A stretch of 64,000 nt of DNA from JAIOSM01 sp964593725 (GCA_964593725.1 CAZQJS010000009.1:18439-82438); one strand, 5' to 3'; positions 24,137 to 34,029 are shown, counted from the stretch's first letter. Program-made: numbers and translations. Notes: generated by a model not told the origin, from the sequence alone.

Positions 24137-24931
24137 TTGGAAATAGTAATTGATCACGATAAATGCAGTTGCAAAACAGTTAATCTCTGTTCAGCTGTCT
24201 GTCCCTATGGATTTATACTGGACAGAAATAAGAATAATCAGATGGAACTTCTTAAAGAGTATAGAAAATTCTGTATAAACTGCGGCCAGTGTGTATGTAT
24301 CTGCCCATCAGGTGCCATAAATATTGTTAAAAACAGGGAAGATCCTGTAAGGTTTGATAAACAATCAATAATCTCTGGAAATGAAGCTGCCAGGTTGCTT
24401 AAGACCAGGCGTTCTGTCAGAAGATTTAAAAACAAACCGATTTCACGAAAAGAGCTTGAAAAAATTTTATCCATTACAAAATGGATTCCAACTGCCACAA
24501 ACAAACAGAGTCTTAAATGGATTGTTATTGAATCCTGTGAAGAGGTACAAAGGCTTGCAGAACTTACCATTGACTGGATCAAAGAGAATAATATCTCAAA
24601 AGAGATCCTTGAACAATGGGAAAAGGGTGAGGACCTTATACTCAGAAAAGCACCCCATCTGCTCATTGTCCTGGGCCAGGCAGATTATTTCTGGAGCGGA
24701 GCAGAGGCAGGGATTGCCTTGACCTATATTGAGCTGTTTGCCCATGCAGGTAAGCTTGGTACCTGCTGGGCAGGTTATTTTACACGGGCTGCCAGCAACT
24801 ATGCTCCCCTTGAAAAGCACCTTGACCTTCCCAGAGGTTATAAAATATTTGGTGCTTTAATGATAGGTTATCCTGTATACAGGCTGCACTCCATACCCTG
24901 CCGTAAAGATTTATCTGTTATTTACAGATGA
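24137..24931 (+). CDS. Ferredoxin-nitroreductase fusion protein
   Basis: TTG 24137 is the start, six bases after AGGAGG. Residues 1-65 form a 2[4Fe-4S] ferredoxin domain ('DKCSCKTVNLCSAVCPYGF', then 'CINCGQCVCICPSGAI'); the first cluster motif has an enlarged spacing. Residues 85-264 are an FMN nitroreductase domain ('LLKTRRSVRRFKNKPI', 'WIPTATNKQSLKWIVI', 'EAGIALTYIELFAHAGKLGTCW'). Such fusions couple electrons from ferredoxin or the internal clusters to reduction of an organic substrate. They are common in strict anaerobes, and the substrate is unknown. A good promoter lies just upstream. Confidence 0.88.
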   Translation: MEIVIDHDKCSCKTVNLCSAVCPYGFILDRNKNNQMELLKEYRKFCINCGQCVCICPSGAINIVKNREDPVRFDKQSIISGNEAARLLKTRRSVRRFKNKPISRKELEKILSITKWIPTATNKQSLKWIVIESCEEVQRLAELTIDWIKENNISKEILEQWEKGEDLILRKAPHLLIVLGQADYFWSGAEAGIALTYIELFAHAGKLGTCWAGYFTRAASNYAPLEKHLDLPRGYKIFGALMIGYPVYRLHSIPCRKDLSVIYR

Positions 24932-24952
24932 TTTATTAAACTATGTTTGATA

Positions 24953-26230
24953 ATGTATTGCTTTTTATGGATCTTATATAAGGAGTTACACCATATTAAT
25001 AAAAAAACAACAATAAATTCTCAAGCAGGTGACTTTATTTTTCCTGTTAAAACCAGAAAACTCAATCTTCCCTTTACTGTTATGATCAAAAGCAGAGGAA
25101 GAATTCTTCAGGTTACTGCTGACAAAGCCCTCAGAATTGCCCCTGGAAAGCGGCTGGTCTGTTCAGGCATGTTTGATGATAAACCCGTTGTAATGAAGTT
25201 TTTTTTAAATTCAATGAGAACAGGTCACTATTATAAAAAAGAGTTAAACGGGCTTAAAGCAATGGCTTCTTCGGGTATTAATACCCCGGGTATTGTTTTT
25301 TACGGAAGGGTTGAGAAAGGTTGTGAAAGGGTGATAGGGCTTGAACAGATCAACCCTGCACAGGACATGGTGGCAGTATTAAGTGAAATTGATGATGATA
25401 TTGAAAAATATAAGAGCCTTCAGAAAAAAATAATCCGGGAAATTGCCCTTCTCCACAATTATGGAATTAAGCAGGATGACCTCCACCTTGGAAATTTCCT
25501 TTTGTCCCATGATAAAATATATACCATTGATGGTGACAGTGTGGATACAAAAAAAATGGGCACTCCCCTTCCACAGGGTACAAGCCTTAAAAACCTTGCC
25601 CTTTTTTTCAGTCAGTTTTACCCTTGTTTTGATAATTTAATAGGAGCATCAACTGAGTATTATGCCCAATGCAGACAATGGGAGGCAAGCAGTTCATATT
25701 TATCCTCTTTACTTATTGAACTTAAAAGGGTCAGGGGGAAAAAAGAGAAAAAGTATTTAAGGAAAATTTTCAGGGAGTGCTCAGAGTTTGTCCGCCATAA
25801 AAGTTGGAATATAAATTTTGTGTGTGACAGAAAAGCCTTTGATTCAGGATTTTCAAAAATTGTGAAAGATCTGGATAGTATCAGGGAAGAGGGTATTTTA
25901 CTTAATTTTGAAAAAACCTTTGCAATATATAAAATTACCATTAATAATACCTTGTATGTTCTTAAGCATTATAGAAAAAAATCAGGGGCACTGACTGCCT
26001 GGCGCAATGCTCACATGCTCAAGGAGCAGGGAGTAAATATTTTAAGACCTGTTCTTGTCATGGAAAAGGGGTTTGGCCCCATTTTTAAGGAAGCTTATTT
26101 TATTGTAAAAGATACCAGAGATCTGAAAACCATTGATTATTTGAAATTTTTTAAAGAGCTTGAAAACAGGAACTTAACATTGGATATAATGAAAAAGAGT
26201 GAGGAATATACTGAAAAATGGAAAAAGTAA
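24953..26230 (+). CDS. LPS-kinase (InaA/WaaP)-like protein with truncated second kinase lobe
   Basis: The start is uncertain. ATG 24953 lacks a ribosome-binding site; AAGGAG at 24980-24985 is followed by an in-frame ATT near 24995 rather than ATG. The first kinase-like domain covers about residues 50-260, with the catalytic loop 'HNYGIKQDDLHLGNFLL' and metal-binding 'YTIDGDSV' in place of DFG. From about residue 335 a second N-lobe appears ('KTFAIYKITINNTLYVLKHYRKK', split; 'AWRNAHMLKEQGVNILRP', 'EAYFIVKD'), but the chain stops before any second C-lobe. Members phosphorylate sugars such as core heptose. It overlaps the carbamoyltransferase gene by 13 bases, suggesting joint work on a cell-envelope polysaccharide. 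Confidence 0.78.
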   Translation: MYCFLWILYKELHHINKKTTINSQAGDFIFPVKTRKLNLPFTVMIKSRGRILQVTADKALRIAPGKRLVCSGMFDDKPVVMKFFLNSMRTGHYYKKELNGLKAMASSGINTPGIVFYGRVEKGCERVIGLEQINPAQDMVAVLSEIDDDIEKYKSLQKKIIREIALLHNYGIKQDDLHLGNFLLSHDKIYTIDGDSVDTKKMGTPLPQGTSLKNLALFFSQFYPCFDNLIGASTEYYAQCRQWEASSSYLSSLLIELKRVRGKKEKKYLRKIFRECSEFVRHKSWNINFVCDRKAFDSGFSKIVKDLDSIREEGILLNFEKTFAIYKITINNTLYVLKHYRKKSGALTAWRNAHMLKEQGVNILRPVLVMEKGFGPIFKEAYFIVKDTRDLKTIDYLKFFKELENRNLTLDIMKKSEEYTEKWKK

Positions 26231-27984
26231 TACTCGGGCTTTCCGGTGCATTAACCCATGACCCGTCCGCAGCAGTTTATGTGGGAAGAAAACTTGTGGC
26301 AGCAGCCGAAGAGGAGCGCTTTATCCGGGATAAGCATGCAAAAAATAAAATGCCGGAAAAAGCTGCTGCTTTTTGTCTTGAATATGCGGGTATACAGCCT
26401 GAAAATGTTGATGTTGTAGCATTCCCCTTTGCTAAAGTAAGCCTTGCATCTCCGGGCCGATGGTATTTTGCCAGACGTTACTGGTATGCCCCTGACCGCG
26501 CACTGGATGCCCTGTTCAATGGTAATCGTCATTATAGACGAAATATACGCAGGGTCAAGGGTCTGCTTAATAATCTCGGCATACCCTGGGAAAAAATAAG
26601 ATTTGTGCCGGTGGAACATCACCTTGCCCATGCAAGCTCTGCCTATCATCTCAGCGGGTTTAAGGGAAAATGCGCAATTTTAGGAATTGATGGTAAAGGA
26701 GAGTATGCCACCACATTTTTCGGGTATGGAGAGAATGGAAAAATTTATAAAATAAAAGAGTTCTTTGACCCTGATTCCCTGGGGGGCATGTACGGTGCCT
26801 TTACCCAATACCTTGGATTTGAAATGCTGGATGGTGAATACAAGGTTATGGGCATGGCACCATATGGTGATCCTGAAAAATATGATTTTTCAAGGCTGAT
26901 TGATTACAGTGAAAAATTTTTCAAGGTAAACACGCAATATTTAAATACAGTTGGACTCAGGCGTTATAAGGATGCAAAGGGTAAAAAATACTATTTCAGC
27001 CCCAGGCTTGTGAACTGGCTTGGACCCCAGCGGGTGGGGGACGATATTGATGATCCCTATGTGGATTATGCAGCTGCAATGCAGCATCTTTTTGAAAAGG
27101 TCTCCCTGGGGCTTATTGATCATTATCTGGGGGATATCTTAAGGGAGACGGGAAAGCTCTGCTTTGCAGGAGGCGGTGCCCTTAATGTTAAGCTTAACCA
27201 GCGTATAATAGCTCTTCCGTATGTAAAAGAGCTGTTTGCACAGCCTGCAGGCAGTGATGCCGGAACAGCTGTTGGTGCTGCATCCTATGCAGCATCATGC
27301 ATGGGAATTTTTGTGGAAAAAATGGAACATGTGTTTCTCGGGCCGGAGTTTACCAATAACCAATGTCTGGAAGCTGTCAAGGCATTGGAAAAAGATAAAA
27401 AAAACAGACAGACAATAACATGGAAAACCATGGATAACACTGCAAAAGAAACGGCAGAGCTCCTTGCCGGCGGCAGCCCTGTGGCATGGTTCCAGGGGCG
27501 TATGGAGTTTGGCCCCCGGGCCCTGGGGTGCAGGAGCATCCTTGGCTGTCCCAGCATAAAAGGAATTTCAGACCGCATAAATGAACAGATTAAATACAGG
27601 GAACGGTGGCGGCCATTCTGTCCCAGCATTCTTGATACTGTTGCAGAGGATATCCTTCAGACCAGCCACCCTGCTCCCTACATGACCTTTACCTTTGAAG
27701 TGGCAGAAGAGTGGAAGAAGCGCATCCCCGAGGTTGTCCATGAGGACGGAACAGCAAGGGCCCAGGTTGTTTCAAAAAAGAGTAACCCAAAATACTATAA
27801 TCTTCTTCTGGAGCTTGAAAAACTCACAGGCAATCCTGTTGTGCTTAATACATCCCTGAACCGCCGGGGTGAGCCTGTGGTATGCACTCCGGAAGATGCA
27901 TTAAATATGTTTTTTGCCTGTGATCTTGAATATCTTGTCCTGGAAAATATTCTGGTCAGGAAAAAGCAGAAAGACCAGGTATAA
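26218..27984 (+). CDS. NodU/CmcH-family carbamoyltransferase
   Basis: The 588-residue protein matches the whole family: the ASKHA-type N-terminal domain ('GLSGALTHDPSAAVYVGRKL', 'AAEEERFIRDKHA', 'VEHHLAHASSAYHLSGF') and the C-terminal carbamoyltransferase domain ('QGRMEFGPRALGCRSIL', 'RERWRPFCPSIL', 'VVLNTSLNRRGEPVV'). The enzyme uses carbamoyl phosphate and ATP to O-carbamoylate a sugar or a natural product. With LPS-type kinases on both sides, a surface glycan is the likely acceptor; that is inference. The start lies inside the end of the kinase gene. Confidence 0.92.
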   Translation: MEKVILGLSGALTHDPSAAVYVGRKLVAAAEEERFIRDKHAKNKMPEKAAAFCLEYAGIQPENVDVVAFPFAKVSLASPGRWYFARRYWYAPDRALDALFNGNRHYRRNIRRVKGLLNNLGIPWEKIRFVPVEHHLAHASSAYHLSGFKGKCAILGIDGKGEYATTFFGYGENGKIYKIKEFFDPDSLGGMYGAFTQYLGFEMLDGEYKVMGMAPYGDPEKYDFSRLIDYSEKFFKVNTQYLNTVGLRRYKDAKGKKYYFSPRLVNWLGPQRVGDDIDDPYVDYAAAMQHLFEKVSLGLIDHYLGDILRETGKLCFAGGGALNVKLNQRIIALPYVKELFAQPAGSDAGTAVGAASYAASCMGIFVEKMEHVFLGPEFTNNQCLEAVKALEKDKKNRQTITWKTMDNTAKETAELLAGGSPVAWFQGRMEFGPRALGCRSILGCPSIKGISDRINEQIKYRERWRPFCPSILDTVAEDILQTSHPAPYMTFTFEVAEEWKKRIPEVVHEDGTARAQVVSKKSNPKYYNLLLELEKLTGNPVVLNTSLNRRGEPVVCTPEDALNMFFACDLEYLVLENILVRKKQKDQV

Positions 27985-27989
27985 TACCC

Positions 27990-28784
27990 TTATCTGCTGA
28001 TACTTTTTACTTTTTTAATAAGTTGTCTTGCTTCCTGGTCAAGGCTGGTTTTATTGAGATAGTTGAGAAGGAAATATATTTTATATTTATTTTCAAGTGC
28101 AGGAAGGCGCCGGTTCAGAGTTTCAAGGTCCCTTAGCTGTCTGCTGCTTTTTTTTGAAACTTTTTTTGCGCCTTCTAAATCAATAAACCTTACAGCCGGA
28201 GCATGGCAGTTTTCCTGCCCGGTTTCACAGAATTCTTTGTTGACATATATATGTTTTGGATACAGGCAGTTATGCATCAATCCATGCATATGGGTTTTTT
28301 GAATCAATTTTGCAATGCCTTTGATTACTGCTTTTTTTATCTTGATCTGACCTGGTTTCACAGGGCTTAAAAATATTTTTTCAACTTCATCAAGGGGCAT
28401 ATACCTGTCAAGGGCTTTGGTAATAATGATACCCCGGTTTTTTTTAAGTTTTTTACTGATACCTAAATATACAATGTCCAGGGTTGGAATTCCAAGGGAT
28501 TCAAAGAGTTTGATATTTGAATACTCCTTTTGTACAACCAGCTGACGAAGGGGAGGCCTTACAGAATAGGTAAAATAGTTTTCCTGTTTTTTTAAAAAAA
28601 ATGCATGGTTGTTATATCTGATTTTTGTAACACCGCTCCATGCTTTTTTTGAATCCCTGCGCCCGATATTGGGTTCGTCAAACCAGGGATCATCTCTGTC
28701 CCACAAGAGTTTAAAAGCAGTCTGGTCATGCTTTCTGCCCATTAATTGTTCAAATTCCGGGTCTATGTATTCCTTTATTGCCAT
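27990..28784 (-). CDS. Lipopolysaccharide kinase InaA family protein
   Basis: The 264-residue protein has the InaA/WaaP pattern: an N-lobe lysine in 'NNHAFFLKKQENY', 'RPPLRQLVVQKEYSNIKLFESLGIPTL' (split), a catalytic segment 'HGLMHNCLYPKHIYV' and 'VRFIDLEGAKK'. The usual catalytic Asp before the Asn position is replaced in 'MHNCLYPKH', as in many InaA proteins. It is convergent with the carbamoyltransferase, with only five bases between the stops. It probably phosphorylates an LPS-core or related sugar. Confidence 0.82.
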   Translation of the reverse strand: MAIKEYIDPEFEQLMGRKHDQTAFKLLWDRDDPWFDEPNIGRRDSKKAWSGVTKIRYNNHAFFLKKQENYFTYSVRPPLRQLVVQKEYSNIKLFESLGIPTLDIVYLGISKKLKKNRGIIITKALDRYMPLDEVEKIFLSPVKPGQIKIKKAVIKGIAKLIQKTHMHGLMHNCLYPKHIYVNKEFCETGQENCHAPAVRFIDLEGAKKVSKKSSRQLRDLETLNRRLPALENKYKIYFLLNYLNKTSLDQEARQLIKKVKSISR

Positions 28785-28819
28785 AAAACTAAAATCCTGG
28801 CTGCATCTGAAATAACACT

Positions 28820-29722
28820 TTAATTATGTTTTAAATCAATCATGCGTTTTACTGCTGCAAAGGCATTTTTTCTTATCTCTTCAGGAACCTTGACTTCAAA
28901 CTGCTTTGGATTTGTAAGGCTCTTGAGTACATGGTCAAGGGTTATTTTTTTCATATCCTGACAAAATGTTTTATCCGAAGCCGGGAAAAATTTTTTATCA
29001 GGGCAGGCCTGTGACAGGGGATAAAGGTGACCTGTTTCTGTTCCAATGATAAAGCTGTCATTTTCAGATTCCCGGGCAAATCTTATCATGCCGGATGTGC
29101 TTTCAATGGCATGGGCCAATTCTAAAATTTCAGGCGGGCATTCAGGGTGGGCAATGAACAGTGCTTCAGGGTATTTTTCCTTTGCCTTTATAACATCTTT
29201 TTTTGACAGTTTATCATGGTAGGGGCAGCATCCTTCCCATGGATATATCTTTTTTTCTGTTTTTGATGCTGCATACCCTGCAAGATTTTTATCCGGGGTC
29301 ATTAAAATTTCATCAGAATCAATGGAGTTTATGACATCAATGACATTGGCTGAAGTGCAGCATATATCTGAAAGCGCCTTGACCGAAGCACTTGAATTCA
29401 CATATGTTACAACAGGGATTCCATTAAGTTCAGCCTTTCTTTTTTCCAGTGCTGCAGGTGTAACCATGTCAGCCATGGGGCAGCCTGCATCCTTAACCGG
29501 CAGGATAACCTGTTTTTCCGGTGAAAGAATTGAAGCTGTTTCAGCCATGAATTTCACTCCGCAGAAAACAATGATCTTTGCACTTGTTTTTGAAGCCTTG
29601 ATACTAAGCTCCAGGGAATCTCCGCAAAGATCAGCAATCTGTTGAATTTCCGGTGGCTGGTAATTATGGGCAAGAATAACAGCGTTTTTTTTCTTAACAA
29701 GGTCTCTTATTTTGTCTTTCAT
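28820..29722 (-). CDS. nadA: Quinolinate synthase NadA
   Basis: This 300-residue protein is a full-length NadA, the [4Fe-4S] enzyme that condenses iminoaspartate with dihydroxyacetone phosphate to quinolinate in NAD synthesis. The cluster cysteines are C81 ('AGCPMADM'), C165 or C166 ('WEGCCPYHD') and C254 ('FCQDMKKI'), and the N-terminal 'AHNYQPPEIQQIAD' is typical. nadB and nadC are not in the window. It is 19 bases downstream of lolA on the same strand, so they may be cotranscribed. Confidence 0.96.
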   Translation of the reverse strand: MKDKIRDLVKKKNAVILAHNYQPPEIQQIADLCGDSLELSIKASKTSAKIIVFCGVKFMAETASILSPEKQVILPVKDAGCPMADMVTPAALEKRKAELNGIPVVTYVNSSASVKALSDICCTSANVIDVINSIDSDEILMTPDKNLAGYAASKTEKKIYPWEGCCPYHDKLSKKDVIKAKEKYPEALFIAHPECPPEILELAHAIESTSGMIRFARESENDSFIIGTETGHLYPLSQACPDKKFFPASDKTFCQDMKKITLDHVLKSLTNPKQFEVKVPEEIRKNAFAAVKRMIDLKHN

Positions 29723-29741
29723 TAAAAGTTTTCCTTAAAAT

Positions 29742-30437
29742 TTAATTTATCTGATTGTCCATATTAATAACATTGCTGTTTTCCGGGAGCTTGAATTCAA
29801 AAACAGAATCATCAATATGCCTAAACTTCATATTGTGAAATTCAATGCCTATTGTATCTTCATATATGTTTGAAGTGATAATTTTTTTAATGTTAAAGCT
29901 TTTTTTCTCAACAACAATTATGATTGATTGAATCTCAGGTGTTTTCACCTTTGGTATAAGTTTGAGTTTAATGATTTTATCTCTGTTCTCTTTAATGCTT
30001 ATTGTATAATTTTCTTTGAGAATGGATATATCAGAAAGAAAAGAACCCCCTGCACCCTGTTTAAAGAATTTTTTTGCGCTTCCTGTTATTACCTGGTTCT
30101 GATCTGGTCTGTATATCCATAACATTGTTCCGTTTGTAATGATTTTATGCTGCCCTGGTTTAATATATTCCCATTTCATTTTACCGGGAAAGCTGAACAT
30201 TGCTTTGCCTGATGCTGTTTCATCGATTTCAAGGGCTTTTAAGTTTGAGATTTGAAAAAAATCAGCTTCAAAGCTTTTTTTGCCATATCGTGTTTCAATT
30301 CCCTTTAAACATTGACTCAATGTTTTTGTGTCTGTCTCCTGGCCGTAAGCCGGGCACACAAGTGCCAGGCATATTAACACTGCCATTATATATTTATTGA
30401 AAAAGCTTGGTAATATCTTTTCTTTCATCTTTTGCAT
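29742..30437 (-). CDS. lolA: Outer-membrane lipoprotein carrier LolA
   Basis: This periplasmic chaperone of 231 residues has a signal peptide ('YIMAVLICLALVCPAYG-QE') and the LolA core ('FEADFFQISNLKALEIDETASGKAMFSFPGKMKWEY' split; 'GTMLWIYRPDQNQVI', 'FLSDI'). It carries lipoproteins from LolCDE to LolB at the outer membrane, in line with the lipoproteins elsewhere in the window. The start overlaps the end of the acyl-CoA synthetase gene by 44 bases, and AGAAGG precedes ATG 30437; ATG 30428 is an alternative. Confidence 0.92.
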   Translation of the reverse strand: MQKMKEKILPSFFNKYIMAVLICLALVCPAYGQETDTKTLSQCLKGIETRYGKKSFEADFFQISNLKALEIDETASGKAMFSFPGKMKWEYIKPGQHKIITNGTMLWIYRPDQNQVITGSAKKFFKQGAGGSFLSDISILKENYTISIKENRDKIIKLKLIPKVKTPEIQSIIIVVEKKSFNIKKIITSNIYEDTIGIEFHNMKFRHIDDSVFEFKLPENSNVINMDNQIN

Positions 30438-31992
30438 AGAGCCTTCTCAGTTTTGGTTTTTCTATTTTACCAGTCGGGTTTCTTGGAATTTTATCAAAAA
30501 ATATCTTTTTCGGCCTTTTGTATTTAGGAAGATCTCTGCCAAACTCCATTATCTCCTGTTTAGTCAGCTCCATTCCTGCCTTTACCTCAACAATGGCAGC
30601 AGGAACCTCTCCCAGGCGTTTATCAGGAATACCAATGACAGCAATATCTTTTATTTTTTTATGTTCCAGAAAGAAATTTTCTATCTCATTGGGAAAAACA
30701 TTTTCACCGCCGTAAATGATCAGGTCTTTAAGTCTGTCCACAAGCCAGATAAATCCTTTACGGTCATACCGGGCCATATCACCGGTAAAAAGCCACCCAT
30801 CCCTTAATGCTTTTTTTGTCTCTTCAGGGTTTTTATAATACTCCTTCATTATGCCCGGGCCCTTGACGATTAATTCACCTGTCTCCCCCCTTGGCAGCCT
30901 GGTTCCCTGTTTATCAACCACCTGGCATTCCCAGTCAAATCCTGGAACACCAATGGGACCGACATTATCGCTGTTTTCAAGGCCCAGGTGAACACACCCA
31001 GGTCCTGTGGCTTCTGTGAGACCATAGTTTGTATCATAGGAGTGATTTGGGAAATAGGTTTTCCACTCCTTGATCAATGCAGGTGATACTGGCTGGGCAC
31101 CAGCATGCATCAGCCACCATTGATCAAGTTTATAATCTGAAAGCTCAATTTTTTTAGACTCAATTGCAAATAAAATGTCATGGGCCCAGGGGACAAGGAG
31201 CCATGCTATGGTCACCTCTTCTTCGGAAATTGCCTCTAAAATCCAGTGGGGTTTTACACCTTTTAACAGTATGCATTTACCCCCCACAATAAAAGATCCA
31301 AACCAGTGCATCTTGGCCCCGGTGTGATAGAGGGGCGGTATTAAAAGAAAGATATCATCATGGGTCTGCTTATGGTGGCTGTTTTCCACATAGCATGCAT
31401 GCTCAAGATTTCTATGGGTCAGCAAAACCGCCTTGGGGACACCTGTTGTTCCGGATGTAAAATATAGAGCAGCTTCATCCTCGATTGAAATATTGATATT
31501 TTCAGGTTCAGATATTGGGAGATTTTCAATAAAATCAGAAAAATTAAATGCAAATTCAGGGCATTTTTCCTTATCTCCCAGAAAAAGCCAGGTCTCAACA
31601 GAAGGCTTCAGTTGATCAAGCTTATCTTTTATGCTCTCTATTTTCTCAATGAACTCCTCACCAAAGATAAAAACCCTGGGTTCTGCAACCTTTGTACAAA
31701 GCAGGATTTTTTCCGGTTCAAACCTGAAATTCAAAGGTACTGCCCAGGCACCTGTCTTCAAGATTCCAAAGTATGCCGGGAGCCATTCAAGGCAGTTCAT
31801 CATAAGATGCACAACCTTATCATTTTTTTTTACACCAAGTTTTATAAGGCCATGGGCAAGTTGATTGGATTGGTTATAAAACTCTTTCCAGGTCATGGAA
31901 CGTCTGGTGTTTTCGGCAGGAGAGCGTTCAATTAAAGCAGTCTTGTTTGGATATAGCCTGTTGTTCCTGGCAAGTATTTCAGTAATAATCAT
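30394..31992 (-). CDS. AMP-dependent acyl-CoA synthetase/ligase
   Basis: The 532-residue ANL-superfamily enzyme has the AMP-binding P-loop 'LYFTSGTTGVPKAVLLTHRN', the adenylation motifs 'YGLTEATGPG' and 'WLFTGDMARYDRKGFIWLVDR', and the catalytic lysine near the C-terminus in 'NPTGKIEKPKLR'. It activates a carboxylic acid with ATP and CoA; long-chain or aromatic acids are both possible. ATG 31992 is preferred over the TTG one codon earlier. Its 3' end overlaps lolA. Confidence 0.9.
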   Translation of the reverse strand: MIITEILARNNRLYPNKTALIERSPAENTRRSMTWKEFYNQSNQLAHGLIKLGVKKNDKVVHLMMNCLEWLPAYFGILKTGAWAVPLNFRFEPEKILLCTKVAEPRVFIFGEEFIEKIESIKDKLDQLKPSVETWLFLGDKEKCPEFAFNFSDFIENLPISEPENINISIEDEAALYFTSGTTGVPKAVLLTHRNLEHACYVENSHHKQTHDDIFLLIPPLYHTGAKMHWFGSFIVGGKCILLKGVKPHWILEAISEEEVTIAWLLVPWAHDILFAIESKKIELSDYKLDQWWLMHAGAQPVSPALIKEWKTYFPNHSYDTNYGLTEATGPGCVHLGLENSDNVGPIGVPGFDWECQVVDKQGTRLPRGETGELIVKGPGIMKEYYKNPEETKKALRDGWLFTGDMARYDRKGFIWLVDRLKDLIIYGGENVFPNEIENFFLEHKKIKDIAVIGIPDKRLGEVPAAIVEVKAGMELTKQEIMEFGRDLPKYKRPKKIFFDKIPRNPTGKIEKPKLRRLYAKDERKDITKLFQ

Positions 31993-32007
31993 CAAATCAA
32001 CCTAAAT

Positions 32008-32052
32008 TAAAAAAATCCCACTGTGCAGATAAATATAGAACACAGTGGGATT
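32008..32052 (-). terminator. Terminator of grpE-dnaK
   Basis: AATCCCACTGTG (32014-32025) pairs with CACAGTGGGATT (32041-32052), a perfect 12-base stem followed on the minus strand by a T-run. It lies 29 bases past the dnaK stop. Confidence 0.9.
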
Positions 32053-32080
32053 ATATACAACAAATTTTAATTTCTAACTA

Positions 32081-34000
32081 TTATTTATCTTTATCAACCT
32101 CTTCAAAATCAGCATCAACAACATCATCATCCTGTTTTGGTGAGTCTGTCTGGCCCGGGTTAGCCCCGGCTGCTCCTGCAGCACCTTCCTGGGATGCCTG
32201 CTGATACATGACCTCGGCAAGTTTATGGGAAGCCTCGGCCAGGGCATCGGTTTTCTGTTTTATCGCTTCTTTGTCATCGCTGTCCTTAACCTGTTTTAAA
32301 GCTTCAATACCTGCTTCAATTTTTTTCTTTGTTTCATCATCAACTTTATCACCATGCTCTTTTAAGGTTTTTTCGGTCTGGCTTATCATGGCATCGGCAG
32401 TATTCCTTGCATCCACAAGATCTTTTTTTGCTTTATCTTCTTCTGCATGGAGTTCTGCATCTTTGATCATTTTATCGATCTCTTCATCGGAAAGGCCGCT
32501 TGCAGCTGTAATGCGGATGGACTGCTCTTTACCCGTTGCCTGATCCTTGGCAGAAACATGTACAATTCCATTGGCATCAATATCAAAGGATACTTCAATC
32601 TGGGGAACTCCCCGTGGTGCCGGTGGTATATCTGTCAATTCAAACTGGCCAAGGGTTTTATTCCCGCTTGCCATCTCCCTTTCGCCCTGGAGAACATGGA
32701 TTGATACTGCAGGCTGGTTGTCAGCAGCGGTTGAAAAAGTCTGGCTCTTTTTTGTGGGTATTGTTGTGTTTTTTTCAATGAGTTTTGTCATAACACCGCC
32801 CAGGGTTTCAATACCCAGGGAGAGCGGGGTTACATCAAGTAAAAGAACATCATTGACATCACCCTGGAGAACACCTGCCTGGATGGAAGCTCCCATGGCA
32901 ACAACTTCATCCGGGTTTACACCTTTATGGGGTTTTTTACCGAATATTTTTTCAACTCTTTCCTGTACTGCCGGCATACGGGTCATTCCACCAACCAGAA
33001 CAACCTCGTTTATATCATTTTTACTCATGCCAGCCTCTTTTATGGCAGTAATACATGGTTTTTCCAGATTATCCAGAAGATCTGCCACAAGGGATTCAAG
33101 TTTTGCCCTTGTAAGTTTAATATCAAGATGCTTTGGTCCTGAAGAATCTGCTGTAATAAAGGGAAGATTTATGCTCGTTTCAACAGCATTGGAAAGTTCC
33201 ATTTTTGCCTTTTCCGCAGCTTCTTTTAAACGCTGAAGGGCCATTTTGTCAGATCTTATGTCAATGCCCTGGTCTTTTTTAAACTCATCTGCAATGTAAT
33301 CAATTATTCTTAAGTCAAAATCCTCACCACCAAGATGGGTATCACCATTTGTTGATTTTACTTCAAACACACCATCTCCGATTTCAAGGATTGATACATC
33401 AAAGGTACCACCGCCCAAATCAAAGACCGCTATTTTTTCCTCGCCTTTTTTATCTAATCCGTAGGCCAGGGCAGCAGCTGTCGGCTCATTTATTATTCTT
33501 TTAACATCAAGTCCTGCAATCTTGCCCGCATCTTTTGTTGCCTGGCGCTGGCTGTCATTAAAATATGCAGGAACGGTGATGACAGCCTCTTTTACTTCCT
33601 CGCCCAGATAATCTTCTGCAGTTTTTTTAATATTGGAAAGAATAAAGGAAGATATTTCTGCCGGGCTGTGCTGTTTGCCCTTAAGCTCAATTCTTGTATC
33701 TCCATTGGCTGCCTTGACAATTTTATAGGGAAGTATTTTTATATCATTCTGGATTATGTCTGAATCAAATTTTCTTCCTATCAGCCTTTTTACACCAAAT
33801 ACAGTGTTTTCAGGGTTTGTAATTGCCTGCCTCTTGGCTGTCTGTCCCACCAGGCGCTCGCCACTCTCTGTAATTGCCACAACAGAAGGAGTGGTACGTC
33901 CTCCTTCAGCATTGGTGATTATCTTGGCTTCTCCACCTGCTTCCATGACAGAAACACAAGAGTTTGTTGTTCCAAGATCGATTCCTATTATTTTACTCAT
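32081..34000 (-). CDS. dnaK: Chaperone DnaK (Hsp70)
   Basis: The 639-residue protein is a complete Hsp70, with ATPase-domain motifs 'IGIDLGTTNSCV' and 'AVFDLGGGTFDVSIL', the substrate-binding domain ('LLLDVTPLSLGIETLGGV'), a helical lid and the acidic ending 'DDDVVDADFEEVDKDK'. It refolds proteins with GrpE and DnaJ; no dnaJ is present in the window. It lies 29 bases downstream of grpE and ends at a strong terminator. Confidence 0.98.
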   Translation of the reverse strand: MSKIIGIDLGTTNSCVSVMEAGGEAKIITNAEGGRTTPSVVAITESGERLVGQTAKRQAITNPENTVFGVKRLIGRKFDSDIIQNDIKILPYKIVKAANGDTRIELKGKQHSPAEISSFILSNIKKTAEDYLGEEVKEAVITVPAYFNDSQRQATKDAGKIAGLDVKRIINEPTAAALAYGLDKKGEEKIAVFDLGGGTFDVSILEIGDGVFEVKSTNGDTHLGGEDFDLRIIDYIADEFKKDQGIDIRSDKMALQRLKEAAEKAKMELSNAVETSINLPFITADSSGPKHLDIKLTRAKLESLVADLLDNLEKPCITAIKEAGMSKNDINEVVLVGGMTRMPAVQERVEKIFGKKPHKGVNPDEVVAMGASIQAGVLQGDVNDVLLLDVTPLSLGIETLGGVMTKLIEKNTTIPTKKSQTFSTAADNQPAVSIHVLQGEREMASGNKTLGQFELTDIPPAPRGVPQIEVSFDIDANGIVHVSAKDQATGKEQSIRITAASGLSDEEIDKMIKDAELHAEEDKAKKDLVDARNTADAMISQTEKTLKEHGDKVDDETKKKIEAGIEALKQVKDSDDKEAIKQKTDALAEASHKLAEVMYQQASQEGAAGAAGANPGQTDSPKQDDDVVDADFEEVDKDK

Positions 34001-34029
34001 ATTGCCCCCTTACAAATGTATTGAAATTT

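Noticed and set aside
32547..33236. 229-codon plus-strand frame opposite dnaK
   Set aside because: Antisense to a clear dnaK; no ribosome-binding site or protein family.
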